In this document: positions 18,027 to 26,849 of the stretch, one piece after another | Layout of the letters: each line of letters opens with the position of its first letter | How positions within the stretch are numbered: the stretch's first letter is position 1 | Source: Cognatiluteimonas sedimenti | GTDB lineage: Bacteria > Pseudomonadota > Gammaproteobacteria > Xanthomonadales > Xanthomonadaceae | Direction of reading: 5' to 3' | Assembly: GCF_022808325.1 (NCBI RefSeq) | Contig: NZ_JALGCL010000005.1 | Location: forward strand, 62,001-126,000 | DNA: 64,000 bases | The notes under the pieces: model-generated | Seen by the model: only the letters and a program-made list of their open reading frames with translations | The model's database searches: none | What the model was told of the DNA's origin: nothing | Made by a program: the position numbers and the translations under genes

Positions 18027-19529
18027 TCATAGCCCGGCCACCGCGTCGGCGACCGCGCGGAACAACGCCCGGCCCTTGTTCATCGTTTCCTCCCATTCCT
18101 TGCCCGGGTCGGAATCGTGGACGATGCCGGCGCCGGCCTGCACGTGCAGCTTGCCGTCCTGGATCACCGCGGTGCGGATGGCGATGGCGGTGTCGGCATC
18201 GCCATGCCAGCCCAGGTAACCGATGCTGCCGGCATAGATGTTGCGCCGGATCGGCTCCAGTTCACGGATCACTTCCAGCGCGCGGATCTTGGGCGCGCCG
18301 CTGACGGTGCCGGCGGGAAAGGTCGCGCGCAGCACGTCGGCATGGGACAGCCCGGGTTTCAGCGTGCCCGTGACTTCGCTGGCGATGTGCATGACGTGGC
18401 TGTAGCGCTCGACCGCGAATTGCTCGCCGACCTCGACCGTGCCGGGCTCGCTGACGCGGCCGACATCGTTGCGGCCCAGGTCGATCAGCATCAGGTGCTC
18501 CGCGCGCTCCTTCGGGTCCGCCAGCAGTTCGGCTTCCAGTGCGAGGTCTTCGGCCGCGTTGCGGCCGCGCGGGCGGGTCCCGGCGATCGGGCGCACGGTG
18601 ACGATCCCGCGGCCGGCGTCGTCGTGCTGCAGGCGCACCAGGATCTCCGGCGAGGAGCCGACCACCTGCATCTCGCCGACGTCCAGGAAGTACATGTACG
18701 GCGATGGATTCAAGGCCCGCAGCGCGCGATACACGTCCACCGGGCGCGCGTGGAACGGCACGCTCAGCCGTTGCGACAGCACCACCTGGAAGACGTCGCC
18801 GGCGGCGATGTAGCCCTTCGCCTTCTCGACCGCGGCGATGAAGCCTTCGCGGCTGAAGCCGGAGACGAAATGGCTCTCGTCCAGCGCCGCGGGCTGCAAT
18901 GTCTCCGGGTAACCGGCGCCGCCGTGGCGCAGGCGATGGCCGAGCTCGTCGAGGCGGCGGATGGCGCGCGCCCAGGCCTGCGGTTCGCGCGGATCGGCGT
19001 GCACGACCAGGTACAGCCGGCCCTTGAGGTTGTCGAACACCGCGACTTCGGTGCTGAGCATCAGGAGGATGTCCGGCGTGCCCAGTTCGTCCGGCTTGTC
19101 GCCGCCAGCCAGCCGCGGCTCGATGAACTGGATGCACTCGAAGCCGAACCAGCCGACCAGGCCGCCGGTGAAGGCGGGCAGGCCGTCGAGCCTGGGCACG
19201 GAGTGCTGCGTGCGCAGGCGTTCCACCTCGGCGAACGGGTCGGCGACGTCGCGCGCCTCGACCAGCTCGCCGTGTTCGGTCACGTACAGCGTGTTGCCCG
19301 CGAACGCGTACACGCGTTTCGCGGGCAGGCCGATGATCGAATAACGGCCGAAGCGTTCGCCGCCTTCGACCGATTCGAACAGGTAGGTGTGGGGGCCGTC
19401 GGCGAGCTTGAGATAGACCGACAGCGGCGTGTCGAGGTCGGACAGCACCTCGCGCACCACCGGGATCAGGGTATGGCCGTCAGCAGCGTGCTGCTGGAAT
19501 TGCTCGTGGGTACGGGCGGGCGGGTTCAC
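18027..19529 (-). CDS. trpE: Anthranilate synthase component I
   Basis: Makes anthranilate from chorismate with TrpG. 500 residues; the N-terminal regulatory part includes the LLES-like LFESVEGGERFGRYS tryptophan-feedback site, and the catalytic chorismate-binding domain has IAGTRPRGRNAAED, LMLIDLGRNDVGRVSEPGTV, SEVTGTL and SGAPKIRALEVI. Start codon is GTG 19529 with AAGGA upstream. A short upstream reading frame containing W-R-W-W overlaps the gene start and may be a leader peptide. Confidence 0.96.
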   Translation of the reverse strand: MNPPARTHEQFQQHAADGHTLIPVVREVLSDLDTPLSVYLKLADGPHTYLFESVEGGERFGRYSIIGLPAKRVYAFAGNTLYVTEHGELVEARDVADPFAEVERLRTQHSVPRLDGLPAFTGGLVGWFGFECIQFIEPRLAGGDKPDELGTPDILLMLSTEVAVFDNLKGRLYLVVHADPREPQAWARAIRRLDELGHRLRHGGAGYPETLQPAALDESHFVSGFSREGFIAAVEKAKGYIAAGDVFQVVLSQRLSVPFHARPVDVYRALRALNPSPYMYFLDVGEMQVVGSSPEILVRLQHDDAGRGIVTVRPIAGTRPRGRNAAEDLALEAELLADPKERAEHLMLIDLGRNDVGRVSEPGTVEVGEQFAVERYSHVMHIASEVTGTLKPGLSHADVLRATFPAGTVSGAPKIRALEVIRELEPIRRNIYAGSIGYLGWHGDADTAIAIRTAVIQDGKLHVQAGAGIVHDSDPGKEWEETMNKGRALFRAVADAVAGL

Positions 19530-19638
19530 GCGGGATTTCCTTCGGGATCGGGCGGGCGGCAGGCATGGCGGCGGACATCAGCCACCATCGCCAACCCGTG
19601 TCGGCGCGGAAGGATTGCGGGAGGGCCCGGGAGATCAT
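19480..19638 (-). CDS. Candidate tryptophan leader peptide overlapping trpE
   Basis: 52-codon frame starting at ATG 19638 with Trp codons at positions 16, 18 and 19 (bases 19582-19593: Trp-Arg-Trp-Trp), in a region otherwise non-coding. It runs through the trpE ribosome site and ends 50 nt inside trpE in another frame. A promoter-like pair lies just upstream (TTGTCG at 19669-19674, TACAGT at 19645-19650, 18-nt spacing), so transcription would begin close to the leader ATG. The Trp codons sit in one arm of an imperfect ~11-bp hairpin with the sequence 8 nt downstream. No classical T-run terminator is seen before trpE. Confidence 0.4.
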   Translation of the reverse strand: MISRALPQSFRADTGWRWWLMSAAMPAARPIPKEIPREPARPYPRAIPAARC

Positions 19639-19644
19639 GGCGCT

Positions 19645-19674
19645 ACTGTAGCGGCTCGAGCCGGCCGGCGACAA
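19645..19674 (-). promoter_or_regulatory. Candidate trpE promoter
   Basis: -35 TTGTCG (19669-19674) and -10 TACAGT (19645-19650), 18-nt spacer, each matching the sigma-70 consensus at four of six positions, upstream of the putative leader peptide and trpE. Confidence 0.4.
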
Positions 19675-19753
19675 TCCGCGCCGGCGCCGGTGCCTGTCAC
19701 CGGCCTGTCATCGCCGCCGCTGATGATCGAAGGCCATCGCAGGGACGAAACGC

Positions 19754-19808
19754 GGAGGCAGGATGCCTCCAATCTTCCGCAGGCCGGCGCCCGCGCGTGC
19801 GCCGGCCT
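19754..19808 (-). terminator. Tandem hairpins downstream of rpe
   Basis: A 10-bp perfect stem (19781-19790 with 19799-19808) and a 7-bp stem with 3-nt loop (19754-19770), 85 to 140 nt past the rpe stop. Neither has a strong minus-strand T-run; the plus side of the larger one is followed by a T/C tract. They probably insulate rpe from the trpE promoter region. Confidence 0.4.
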
Positions 19809-19892
19809 TTCCCTTTCCCGGGACTGCATCCTCGAGCCACGCAGGGGCCCGATCGATGCGCGGTCGAGCTGCGGCCGGAGTCGCCGCCCGGA

Positions 19893-20567
19893 TCACTCGC
19901 GCACGGCGTCGACGGCGGCCTTCATCCGCGCGATCACGTCGGCGTAATCCGGCTGGCCGAAGATCGCGCTGCCGGCCACGAACGTGTCGGCGCCCGCGGC
20001 GGCGATCGCGCCGATGTTGTCGGGCTTGACGCCGCCGTCGATCTCGAGCCTGATCGGCTTGCCGCTGCGATCGATCATCGCGCGCACCACCCGCAGCTTG
20101 TCGAGCGCGGATTCGATGAAGGACTGCCCGCCGAAGCCGGGATTGACCGACATCAGCAGCACGTGGTCGAGGTCGCCCAGCACCCAGTCGAGGACGTCCA
20201 CCGGCGTGGCCGGGTTGAGCACCAGGCCGGCACGGCAACCGTGCGAGCGGATCAGCTGGATGGTGCGGTGCACGTGCCGCGTGGCCTCGGGATGGAAGCT
20301 GATTTCGGTGGCGCCCGCCTTCGCGAAGTCCGGGATGATGCGGTCCACCGGCTCGACCATCAGGTGCACGTCGATCGGCGCGGTCACGCCATGCTTGCGC
20401 AGTGCTTCGCACACCAATGGACCGATGGTCAGGTTGGGGACGTAGTGGTTGTCCATCACGTCGAAGTGCACCCAGTCGGCGCCGGCATCGAGCACGGCGT
20501 CGACCTCGGCGCCCAGGCGGGCGAAGTCGGCGGAGAGGATGGACGGGGCGATCACGGTCGGTTGCAT
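19893..20567 (-). CDS. rpe: Ribulose-phosphate 3-epimerase
   Basis: Pentose-phosphate enzyme converting ribulose-5-P and xylulose-5-P. 224-residue TIM barrel with [35 protein letters not shown] (metal His/Asp), [28 protein letters not shown] and [11 protein letters not shown], all family signatures. Stands alone between the trpE control region and a REP-like repeat. Confidence 0.96.
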   Translation of the reverse strand: MQPTVIAPSILSADFARLGAEVDAVLDAGADWVHFDVMDNHYVPNLTIGPLVCEALRKHGVTAPIDVHLMVEPVDRIIPDFAKAGATEISFHPEATRHVHRTIQLIRSHGCRAGLVLNPATPVDVLDWVLGDLDHVLLMSVNPGFGGQSFIESALDKLRVVRAMIDRSGKPIRLEIDGGVKPDNIGAIAAAGADTFVAGSAIFGQPDYADVIARMKAAVDAVRE

Positions 20568-20611
20568 GGCGGACTCGGGTTCGGGGTTGTCATGGGAATG
20601 GCCTCAACTCC

Positions 20612-20691
20612 GTGGGAGCGGCTTCCGCCGCGAGTCTTTCCTGCGAACACGGCGGTTCTGGCAAAAAACTCGCGGCTGAAGCCGCTCCCGC
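20612..20691. repeat. REP-like palindrome between the J-domain gene and rpe
   Basis: Inverted 24-nt arms (20612-20635 and 20668-20691; few mismatches) around the core TTTCCTGCGAACACGGCGG. The core is shared with the element at 22070, so both are full-length copies of one ~80-bp repeat. Confidence 0.88.
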
Positions 20692-20718
20692 AAGAGGCTG
20701 AAACCGCTTCCGGAGGGA

Positions 20719-21054
20719 TCATTTCCGGTTGCGCAGGGTCTGGATGCGGTCGTAGGCGGCGTTGATCGCGCGGGCGCGGGCTTCCGCCTGGCGGCGCAGG
20801 TCCTCGGCCGCGCCGGCGAGCTTGTCGGGGTGGTACTGGGCGATCAGCCGGCGCCAGGCGCGGTCGACCTCGGCGTCGCTGGCGTCCTCGGCCAGACCGA
20901 GCTCGCGGTAGGGATCGTCGCGGCGGCTGCGGAACCAATCGGCGTCGAAGGCGTGCCCGATCAGCACCCCCACCAGCGCGCCCAGCAACGGGTTGGCCCG
21001 CAGCAGCGCCGCGCCGGCGAAGAAGCCGAGCAATTTGCCGTACCAGCGTTTCAT
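20719..21054 (-). CDS. J-domain protein (short DjlA-like)
   Basis: 111 residues: an N-terminal hydrophobic segment (about 9-35, [25 protein letters not shown]) followed by a J domain with the HPD triad at residues 75-77 ([10 protein letters not shown]). It resembles DjlA without the central TerB-like domain, so it should be membrane-anchored with the J domain in the cytoplasm, stimulating an Hsp70. Its partner and clients are unknown. Divergent from purC. Confidence 0.82.
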   Translation of the reverse strand: MKRWYGKLLGFFAGAALLRANPLLGALVGVLIGHAFDADWFRSRRDDPYRELGLAEDASDAEVDRAWRRLIAQYHPDKLAGAAEDLRRQAEARARAINAAYDRIQTLRNRK

Positions 21055-21142
21055 CGTCGCAGTCTACTTCGGGCATGGCGCCGCCGCCGCGGCCACGCCG
21101 TACACTACCCGGCCCCGACTGGCCTGCCCCACAGGACCCCGC

Positions 21143-22060
21143 GTGGCGACTACCTTGCTGCAATCCGATCTGCCCGGACTGACCCTGCGCCATCGCGGCA
21201 AGGTCCGCGACGTGTTCGAGCTGCCGCCCGGCACCGCTCCGGGCCTGGACCCGTTGCTGCTGATCGTCGCCAGCGACCGTCTCAGCGCCTTCGACGTGGT
21301 GCTGCCCGACCCGATCCCGGGCAAGGGCGAGATGTTGTGCCAGATCAGCAATTTCTGGTTCGACCAGACCGCGCACCTGGTGCGCAACCACCTGACCGGG
21401 ATCGAGGTCGCCAGCGTGCTGCCCGCGGGGGTGGATCCCGCGCTGTACGCCCGGCGCGCGGTGGTGACCCGCAAGCTCAAGCCGGTCCCGATCGAGGCGA
21501 TCGCGCGCGGGTATCTCATCGGCAGCGGCTGGAAGGACTACCAGCGTACCGGCCGGGTCAGCGGCATCGCCCTGCCCGATGGCCTGCAGCAGGCGCAGCA
21601 GCTCCCGCAGCCGATCTTCACCCCGTCGACCAAGGCCGCGGTCGGCGACCACGACGAGAACATCGACTTCGACACCATGGTCAAGGCCGTGGGCGCCGAC
21701 CTTGCCGAGCAGGTCCGCGACGCCACCTTGCGGCTGTACGCGTTCGCGCGCGACTACGCCGCGCAGCGCGGGATCCTGCTGGCCGACACCAAGTTCGAGT
21801 TCGGCACCGACGCCGACGGCCGCCTGTACGTGATGGACGAGATGCTGACGCCGGACTCGTCGCGCTACTGGCCGGCCGACGAATACCGCGTCGGCACCAG
21901 CCCGCCGAGCTACGACAAGCAGTTCGTGCGCGACTACCTGGAGACGCTGGACTGGAACAAGACCGCGCCGGGCCCGCGGCTGCCGGCCGAAGTCATCGCG
22001 CGCACCCGCGCCAAGTACGCCGAGGCGCTGCAGAAACTGGCGGGCATCTCGGTCGACTGA
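21143..22060 (+). CDS. purC: SAICAR synthetase
   Basis: Phosphoribosylaminoimidazole-succinocarboxamide synthase of purine synthesis. 305 residues, the longer form, with [58 protein letters not shown] and [13 protein letters not shown]. The start is GTG 21143 with AGGA upstream, giving [13 protein letters not shown]; the 50 codons before it overlap the divergent J-domain gene. Confidence 0.95.
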   Translation: MATTLLQSDLPGLTLRHRGKVRDVFELPPGTAPGLDPLLLIVASDRLSAFDVVLPDPIPGKGEMLCQISNFWFDQTAHLVRNHLTGIEVASVLPAGVDPALYARRAVVTRKLKPVPIEAIARGYLIGSGWKDYQRTGRVSGIALPDGLQQAQQLPQPIFTPSTKAAVGDHDENIDFDTMVKAVGADLAEQVRDATLRLYAFARDYAAQRGILLADTKFEFGTDADGRLYVMDEMLTPDSSRYWPADEYRVGTSPPSYDKQFVRDYLETLDWNKTAPGPRLPAEVIARTRAKYAEALQKLAGISVD

Positions 22061-22069
22061 CGCATCCCT

Positions 22070-22147
22070 GTAGGAGCGGCTTCAGCCGCGAGCTCTTTCT
22101 GCGAACGCGGCGGTTCCGGCACACCTCGCGGCTGAAGCCGCTCCCAC
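22070..22147. repeat. REP-like palindrome downstream of purC
   Basis: Inverted 23-nt arms (22070-22092 and 22125-22147) around a core nearly identical to that at 20640-20665. Likely forms the 3' hairpin of the purC transcript. Confidence 0.88.
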
Positions 22148-22233
22148 AAGGGGCTTCGACATGGCGTCGGCCGCGGGTTGTCCCGCCGCGGCGATCGGCG
22201 CAAGCTCGCCCCACCACTGCTACCGCCAATACC

Positions 22234-22722
22234 ATGAACGCGAACGCCGAATCGACCGACCGCCCGATCGACCGCTGGTTCGCCAGTTACTCCGGCGACC
22301 ACCGCAACGGCACCAACCAGTGGATCCACGTGTTCGCCGTGCCCCTGATCCTGTGGAGCGTGGTCGCGCTGCTGTGGTGCATCCCGGTCGTCGGCACGTG
22401 GTTCCGGCCGGGGCTGTGGGCGGCGCTGGCGATGTTCTTCGCATGGATGTTCTATTACCGCGCCTCGCGCAAGCTCGGCTACGGCATGCTCGCGGCGTTC
22501 GTGGTGCTGGGCTGGCTGACGCGCTGGCTGCACGACACGTTCGGCACGCAGCAACTGCTGTATGCGGCGATCGCGGTGTTCGTGCTGGCGTGGATCGCGC
22601 AGTTCGCCGGCCACAGGATCGAAGGCCGCAAGCCCAGCTTCCTCACCGACCTGACCTACCTGCTGATCGGCCCGGCCTGGGTGCTGGCCAAGCTGTACCG
22701 CAGGCTCGGCTGGAGCTGGTAG
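22234..22722 (+). CDS. DUF962/Mpo1-like membrane protein
   Basis: 162 residues with the family start DRWFASYSGDHRNGTNQWIHVFAVPLILWS, containing the conserved His residues of Mpo1-like proteins, and four hydrophobic segments. Mpo1 in yeast is a 2-hydroxy-fatty-acid dioxygenase; whether this protein shares that activity is unknown. Followed after 5 nt by the EamA transporter gene, so the two are probably cotranscribed. Confidence 0.85.
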   Translation: MNANAESTDRPIDRWFASYSGDHRNGTNQWIHVFAVPLILWSVVALLWCIPVVGTWFRPGLWAALAMFFAWMFYYRASRKLGYGMLAAFVVLGWLTRWLHDTFGTQQLLYAAIAVFVLAWIAQFAGHRIEGRKPSFLTDLTYLLIGPAWVLAKLYRRLGWSW

Positions 22723-22727
22723 GCGCG

Positions 22728-23636
22728 ATGCCGGCGCCCGCGGCCGGGCTGCGCGGGCGCGACCTCGCGATGGTGCTGGTGATCTGCGTCGCCTGGGCGC
22801 TCAATTTCCTCACCTCCGCGTGGGCGTTGCGGGAGATCCCGCCCTTCCTGTTCACCGCCGTGCGACTGGTGCTGCTGGCGCTGCTGCTGGCGGCCTTCGT
22901 CAAGCCGCCGCAGCGCGGGCAGTGGCCGTTGCTGGTCGCGGTGGCGCTGTGCAACGGCGTGTTCCATTTCGGCCTGAGCTTCTGGTCGCTGCACCTGGCC
23001 GGCAACCTGTCGTCGCCGGCGATCGTGATGCAGAGCTACGTGCCGATGGCGGCCCTGCTGGCGTGGTGGTGGCTGGGCGAGCGCTTCGGCTGGCGCACCG
23101 GCGCGGCGATCGCGCTGAGCTTCGCCGGCGTGCTGGTGCTGGGTTTCGACCCGATGGTGTTGCGCGAACCCGCGTCGCTGTTGCTGATGCTGGTATCGGC
23201 GCTGTTCCTGGCCACGGGCACGGTGCTGATGCGGCGCCTCCGCGGCCTCGACATGTTCAGCCAGCAGGGCTGGACCGCGATCATCGGCGTGTTGCCGCTG
23301 CTGGCATTGAGCGCGTGGCTGGAGCCGGGCGGGCTTGCCGGCTTGCGGCACGCGACCTGGATCGGCTGGGGCGGCGCGGCGTATTCGGCGATCGGCTCCT
23401 CGCTGCTTGGCCACGGCCTGTACTACGTGCTGGTGCAGAAGCACCCGGTGGCGCAGGTGACGCCGTGGCTGTTGCTGTCCCCGGTGCTGGCGGTGCTGCT
23501 GGGCGTATGGATCTACGGCGACCGTCCGGGCACCCAGTTGTGGGTCGGCGGTGCGATGGTGCTGGGCGGGGTGTTGCTGATCGCGATGCGCGCGCTGGCG
23601 AAGGCGCGGCCGATGCCACCGGCGGAGGAAATCTAG
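22728..23636 (+). CDS. EamA (DMT-superfamily) exporter
   Basis: 302-residue inner-membrane protein with ten predicted hydrophobic helices arranged as two EamA repeats; GRDLAMVLVICVAWALNFL starts the first and a GWTAIIGVLPLLALSAW helix lies in the second. The family exports small metabolites, often amino acids or nucleosides, but the cargo cannot be told here. Its last 4 nt overlap the convergent epimerase gene. Confidence 0.88.
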   Translation: MPAPAAGLRGRDLAMVLVICVAWALNFLTSAWALREIPPFLFTAVRLVLLALLLAAFVKPPQRGQWPLLVAVALCNGVFHFGLSFWSLHLAGNLSSPAIVMQSYVPMAALLAWWWLGERFGWRTGAAIALSFAGVLVLGFDPMVLREPASLLLMLVSALFLATGTVLMRRLRGLDMFSQQGWTAIIGVLPLLALSAWLEPGGLAGLRHATWIGWGGAAYSAIGSSLLGHGLYYVLVQKHPVAQVTPWLLLSPVLAVLLGVWIYGDRPGTQLWVGGAMVLGGVLLIAMRALAKARPMPPAEEI

Positions 23637-24499
23637 CCCGCGCCGGCGGCGAACATGGCCGCGGTCGGCTGGAATGGCCGCGGCGCATAGCCAAGGTCGT
23701 CCTGCGCGGGCGCCACGTCGAACACCAGGTCTTCGCGCATCCGCGCCAGTGCCGCCGCGCCGAAGCCGCCACCGCGACCCACGGCGCGCGCGCCCAGCAA
23801 TGCCGCGGCGAACACCGGCGGCGGCACCTGCAGCAGCCGCGGCGGCGGCTGCAGCACCGCCAGCGTGCGCGCGACCATCTCGCGATACGGCAGCGTCTCG
23901 CCGCCGGGCAGGTCGTAGGCGCGGCCATGGGCGGATGGCGCGGCCTGCGCGGCCATTGCGGCGCAAGCGAGGTCATCGACGTGCACCGGCTGGCGCAGGC
24001 CACGGGCGTCGCGCGGCAGCACGAAACGGCCCCATCGCCGGGCAAGGGATGCGATCCGTGTCAGCGTCAGGTCGCGGCCGGCGCCATACACCAGCGTCGG
24101 CCGCAACAGCGTTGCCTGCGCGCTGCGCGCAGCGGCGGCGGCGAACACGCGTCGTTCCCCCTCGCGCAGGCGCTGCGCCAGGTCGCGCTCGTGCGGATCG
24201 GCGGAATCGCGCTTGGCCTCGACGCTGGTGGAACCGAACGCGAGCACCCGCGGCGCTTCGATCGCCGACGCCGCGTACCAGCGCGCGAAATGGTCCAGTG
24301 GCCCGCAACTGAAGATCGCATCGACCGCACGCGGCAAGCCGTCGCAGCGTTCCAGGTCGCCCTGCAGCCATTGCACGCCCGGCAGGTCGGCGTGGCGCCC
24401 GCGCGAGACCGCGAACACGCGCCAGCCGGCATCGCGCAGGCGCTCAAGCAAGGGCGCGCCTACCTGGCCGCTGCCGCCGAAGACCAGTGCGTCCAGCAT
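23633..24499 (-). CDS. NAD-dependent epimerase/dehydratase family protein
   Basis: 288-residue short-chain-dehydrogenase-like protein with an N-terminal Rossmann loop ALVFGGSGQVGAPLLERL (G-x-x-G-x-x-G) and a typical extended-SDR middle (LLRPTLVYGAGRDLTL, QPVHVDDLACA). The YxxxK motif is not clear, so catalysis is uncertain. Its ATG overlaps the nhaA stop by one base (TGATG), indicating coupled translation. Confidence 0.8.
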   Translation of the reverse strand: MLDALVFGGSGQVGAPLLERLRDAGWRVFAVSRGRHADLPGVQWLQGDLERCDGLPRAVDAIFSCGPLDHFARWYAASAIEAPRVLAFGSTSVEAKRDSADPHERDLAQRLREGERRVFAAAAARSAQATLLRPTLVYGAGRDLTLTRIASLARRWGRFVLPRDARGLRQPVHVDDLACAAMAAQAAPSAHGRAYDLPGGETLPYREMVARTLAVLQPPPRLLQVPPPVFAAALLGARAVGRGGGFGAAALARMREDLVFDVAPAQDDLGYAPRPFQPTAAMFAAGAG

Positions 24500-25737
24500 C
24501 AGGGCGGCGCAGCTGCCCGCGGCAACGCCGCGCGCAGCCAGGCCATGCCCAGCAACGCCGCGATCACCGAGGCGCCGAGCACCCCGAGCACCGCTTCCTC
24601 GTAACGCAGGCCGGTGTAGGCCAGCGAGGCGATGAACAGGCTCATGGTGAAGCCAATGCCGCACAGCAGGCCGAGCCCGAGCATCGCGCGCGCATCCATC
24701 CCGGTCGGGAACCGCGCCCAGCCAAGCGCTCGCAGCGCGAGCGCCGCACCGACGATCCCGATTGGCTTGCCCAGCACCAGAGCCAGCACGATTCCCAGCG
24801 GCAGCGCCGCGAGCGCGTCCTGCAGGCGTACATCGCCAAGCGCCAGGCCGGCGTTGGCGAACGCGAACAGCGGCAGGATCGCGTATGCCACCCATGGATG
24901 CAGCGCGTGTTCCAGGTACTCCAGCGGCGAATGCTCGACTTCATCCGGGATCGCATTGCGGTGGTCCACGTGCGGGATCAACAGTCCGGTGGCCACCCCG
25001 GCAAGCGTCGCATGCACGCCCGACTTGAGCGTGAATACCCAAAGCGCGACTCCCAGCAGCAGGTAGGGCGTCAATGCGGTCACGCCACGACGGTTGAGCA
25101 GCAGCATCACGGCCAGCACGATTCCGGCGCCGCCCAGCGCCAGCAGCGACAGGCCATGCGAATAGAACAGCGCGATGATCAGGATCGCGATCAGGTCGTC
25201 GACCACGGCGATCGTCGACAGCAGCAGCTTCATGCCGGTCGGTACGCGCGAGCCCAGCAGCGACAGCACGCCGAGGGCGAAGGCGATGTCGGTCGCCGTC
25301 GGCACCGCCCAGCCACGCATCGCCGCGGCGTCGCCCTGGTTGAGCGCGGTGAACAGCAACGCCGGGACCGCGACGCCGGCGCAGGCACAGACCAGCGGCA
25401 GCACCAGCTGATCGCGCCCGGCCAGCTGGCCGGTCAGCGCCTCGCGCTTGATCTCCAGCGACACCAGCAGGAAGAACACCGCCATCAGTCCGTCGTTGAT
25501 CCACAGCAGCAGCGGCTTGGCAATCCGCAGCTCGCCGAACACCACCGCGACCGGCAGCTCGCGGAAGCCGTCGTAGAACTCCTCCAGCGGCGAATTGGCG
25601 CACAGCAGCGCCAGCAGCGCCGCGGCGATCAGCAGGATGCCGCCGGCCGCTTCGAGGCGCAGGAAGTCGCCCAGCGCCTGCAGCGCGCGCGCCGGCAGGG
25701 AGCGGGGTCCGCGCGCAGCGGAAGGGTTCGGACTCAT
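24499..25737 (-). CDS. nhaA: Na+/H+ antiporter NhaA
   Basis: Inner-membrane antiporter exchanging Na+ (Li+) for protons in salt and pH homeostasis. 412 residues with about 12 helices; the ion-site acids correspond to Asp150 in PTATDIAFALG and Asp180/Asp181 in STIAVVDDLIAI. Also present are the discontinuous-helix segment GVHATLAGV and LGLLCGIGFTMSLFI. First gene of a unit with the epimerase gene. Confidence 0.95.
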   Translation of the reverse strand: MSPNPSAARGPRSLPARALQALGDFLRLEAAGGILLIAAALLALLCANSPLEEFYDGFRELPVAVVFGELRIAKPLLLWINDGLMAVFFLLVSLEIKREALTGQLAGRDQLVLPLVCACAGVAVPALLFTALNQGDAAAMRGWAVPTATDIAFALGVLSLLGSRVPTGMKLLLSTIAVVDDLIAILIIALFYSHGLSLLALGGAGIVLAVMLLLNRRGVTALTPYLLLGVALWVFTLKSGVHATLAGVATGLLIPHVDHRNAIPDEVEHSPLEYLEHALHPWVAYAILPLFAFANAGLALGDVRLQDALAALPLGIVLALVLGKPIGIVGAALALRALGWARFPTGMDARAMLGLGLLCGIGFTMSLFIASLAYTGLRYEEAVLGVLGASVIAALLGMAWLRAALPRAAAPP

Positions 25738-25801
25738 GGGCGACAGTCTAGCAATGCGTCATCCCGGGCCAGGACGCCAATCCCGACGCAGCCTGGCCGC
25801 G

Positions 25802-26755
25802 CTAGTGCGCAACCGCGTACAGCTCGAACAGCAGCCAGGCCAGGAATGCGAGCACCAGCACGCCGCCCTCGGCCCTGGCGATGCGCAGGTCGCCCTTGAG
25901 CATCGGGTACAGCACCAGCGCGAACGCCAGGGCGGCCGGGACTTCGAAGCGCACGAACGACGCCGGCAGCGGCAACGGCCGCCACGCCGCCATCCCGCCG
26001 ACGATCAGCAGCAGGTTGAAGACGCTCGATCCCACCACGTGGCCGAGCACCATGTCGCCCTGGCCACGACGCGCCGCGGCGATCGCCGCGGCGACTTCCG
26101 GCAGCGCGGTGCCGATCGCGACCACGATCAGGCCGGTCAGCAGCGGCGCAAACCCCAACCCGGCGCCGATCACCGGCGCGTGCTGCACCACCAGCCGCGC
26201 GCCGTAGTACAGCAGCACCGCCGCCAGCACGAAGCGCAGCAGGTTCAGCCAGAGCGCGCCGCGGGTGGCGACAAAACCGCCCAGCGCCGCGTGCACCTCG
26301 GCGCTTTCGCCGCGGCTGCGCGCCAGCATCCACGCCAGCGCCGCGACGAACAGCGCCAGCAGCACCACGCCTTCCACGCGCGACAGCATGCCGTCGAGCG
26401 CGAACACCACCAGCAACAGGCTGCCCGCGACGAAGCTGAGCAGCAACGGCAGCAGCGCGCGCCAGCGCACCAGCAGCGGTGCCACCAGCGCGGCCGCGCC
26501 CAGGGTCAGGCCGAAGTTGACGACGTTGCTGCCGACCGCGTTGCCCAGCGCCAGCGACTGGCTGCCGACCCACGTCGCGCGCAGGTTGACCGCCAGCTCC
26601 GGCAGCGAGGTGGCGAACGCCACCAGCAGCACCCCGGTGGCGAACGCCGACAGCCCCAGCCGCTGCGCCAGCCCCGAGGCGCCCTTGACGATCGAGTCGC
26701 CGCCCAGCGCCAGCAGCAGCAGTCCGAGCAGGAAGAAACCGAGCGCAGCCGCCAT
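25802..26755 (-). CDS. Ca2+/cation antiporter, CaCA family (YrbG-like)
   Basis: 317-residue inner-membrane exchanger of the K+-dependent Na+/Ca2+ type. The two inverted alpha repeats are clear: FATSLPELAVNLRA with GNAVGSNVVNFGL in the first half, and IGTALPEVAAAIAA with GHVVGSSVFNLLL in the second; these hold the ion-site Glu/Asn/Ser residues. Start 26755 (MAAALGFFLLG) begins directly with the first helix. Only 64 nt from nhaA on the same strand, so the two cation transporters may share a transcript. Confidence 0.9.
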   Translation of the reverse strand: MAAALGFFLLGLLLLALGGDSIVKGASGLAQRLGLSAFATGVLLVAFATSLPELAVNLRATWVGSQSLALGNAVGSNVVNFGLTLGAAALVAPLLVRWRALLPLLLSFVAGSLLLVVFALDGMLSRVEGVVLLALFVAALAWMLARSRGESAEVHAALGGFVATRGALWLNLLRFVLAAVLLYYGARLVVQHAPVIGAGLGFAPLLTGLIVVAIGTALPEVAAAIAAARRGQGDMVLGHVVGSSVFNLLLIVGGMAAWRPLPLPASFVRFEVPAALAFALVLYPMLKGDLRIARAEGGVLVLAFLAWLLFELYAVAH

Positions 26756-26849
26756 GTCGTGCTCCTGTCCGTTGCGATGGCCGATTCTATGCCGTGGCCG
26801 GGGCAGTCGCCGTGGCCCAGGCACGGCTTCGCCCGGCGGGCGCCCCGCC

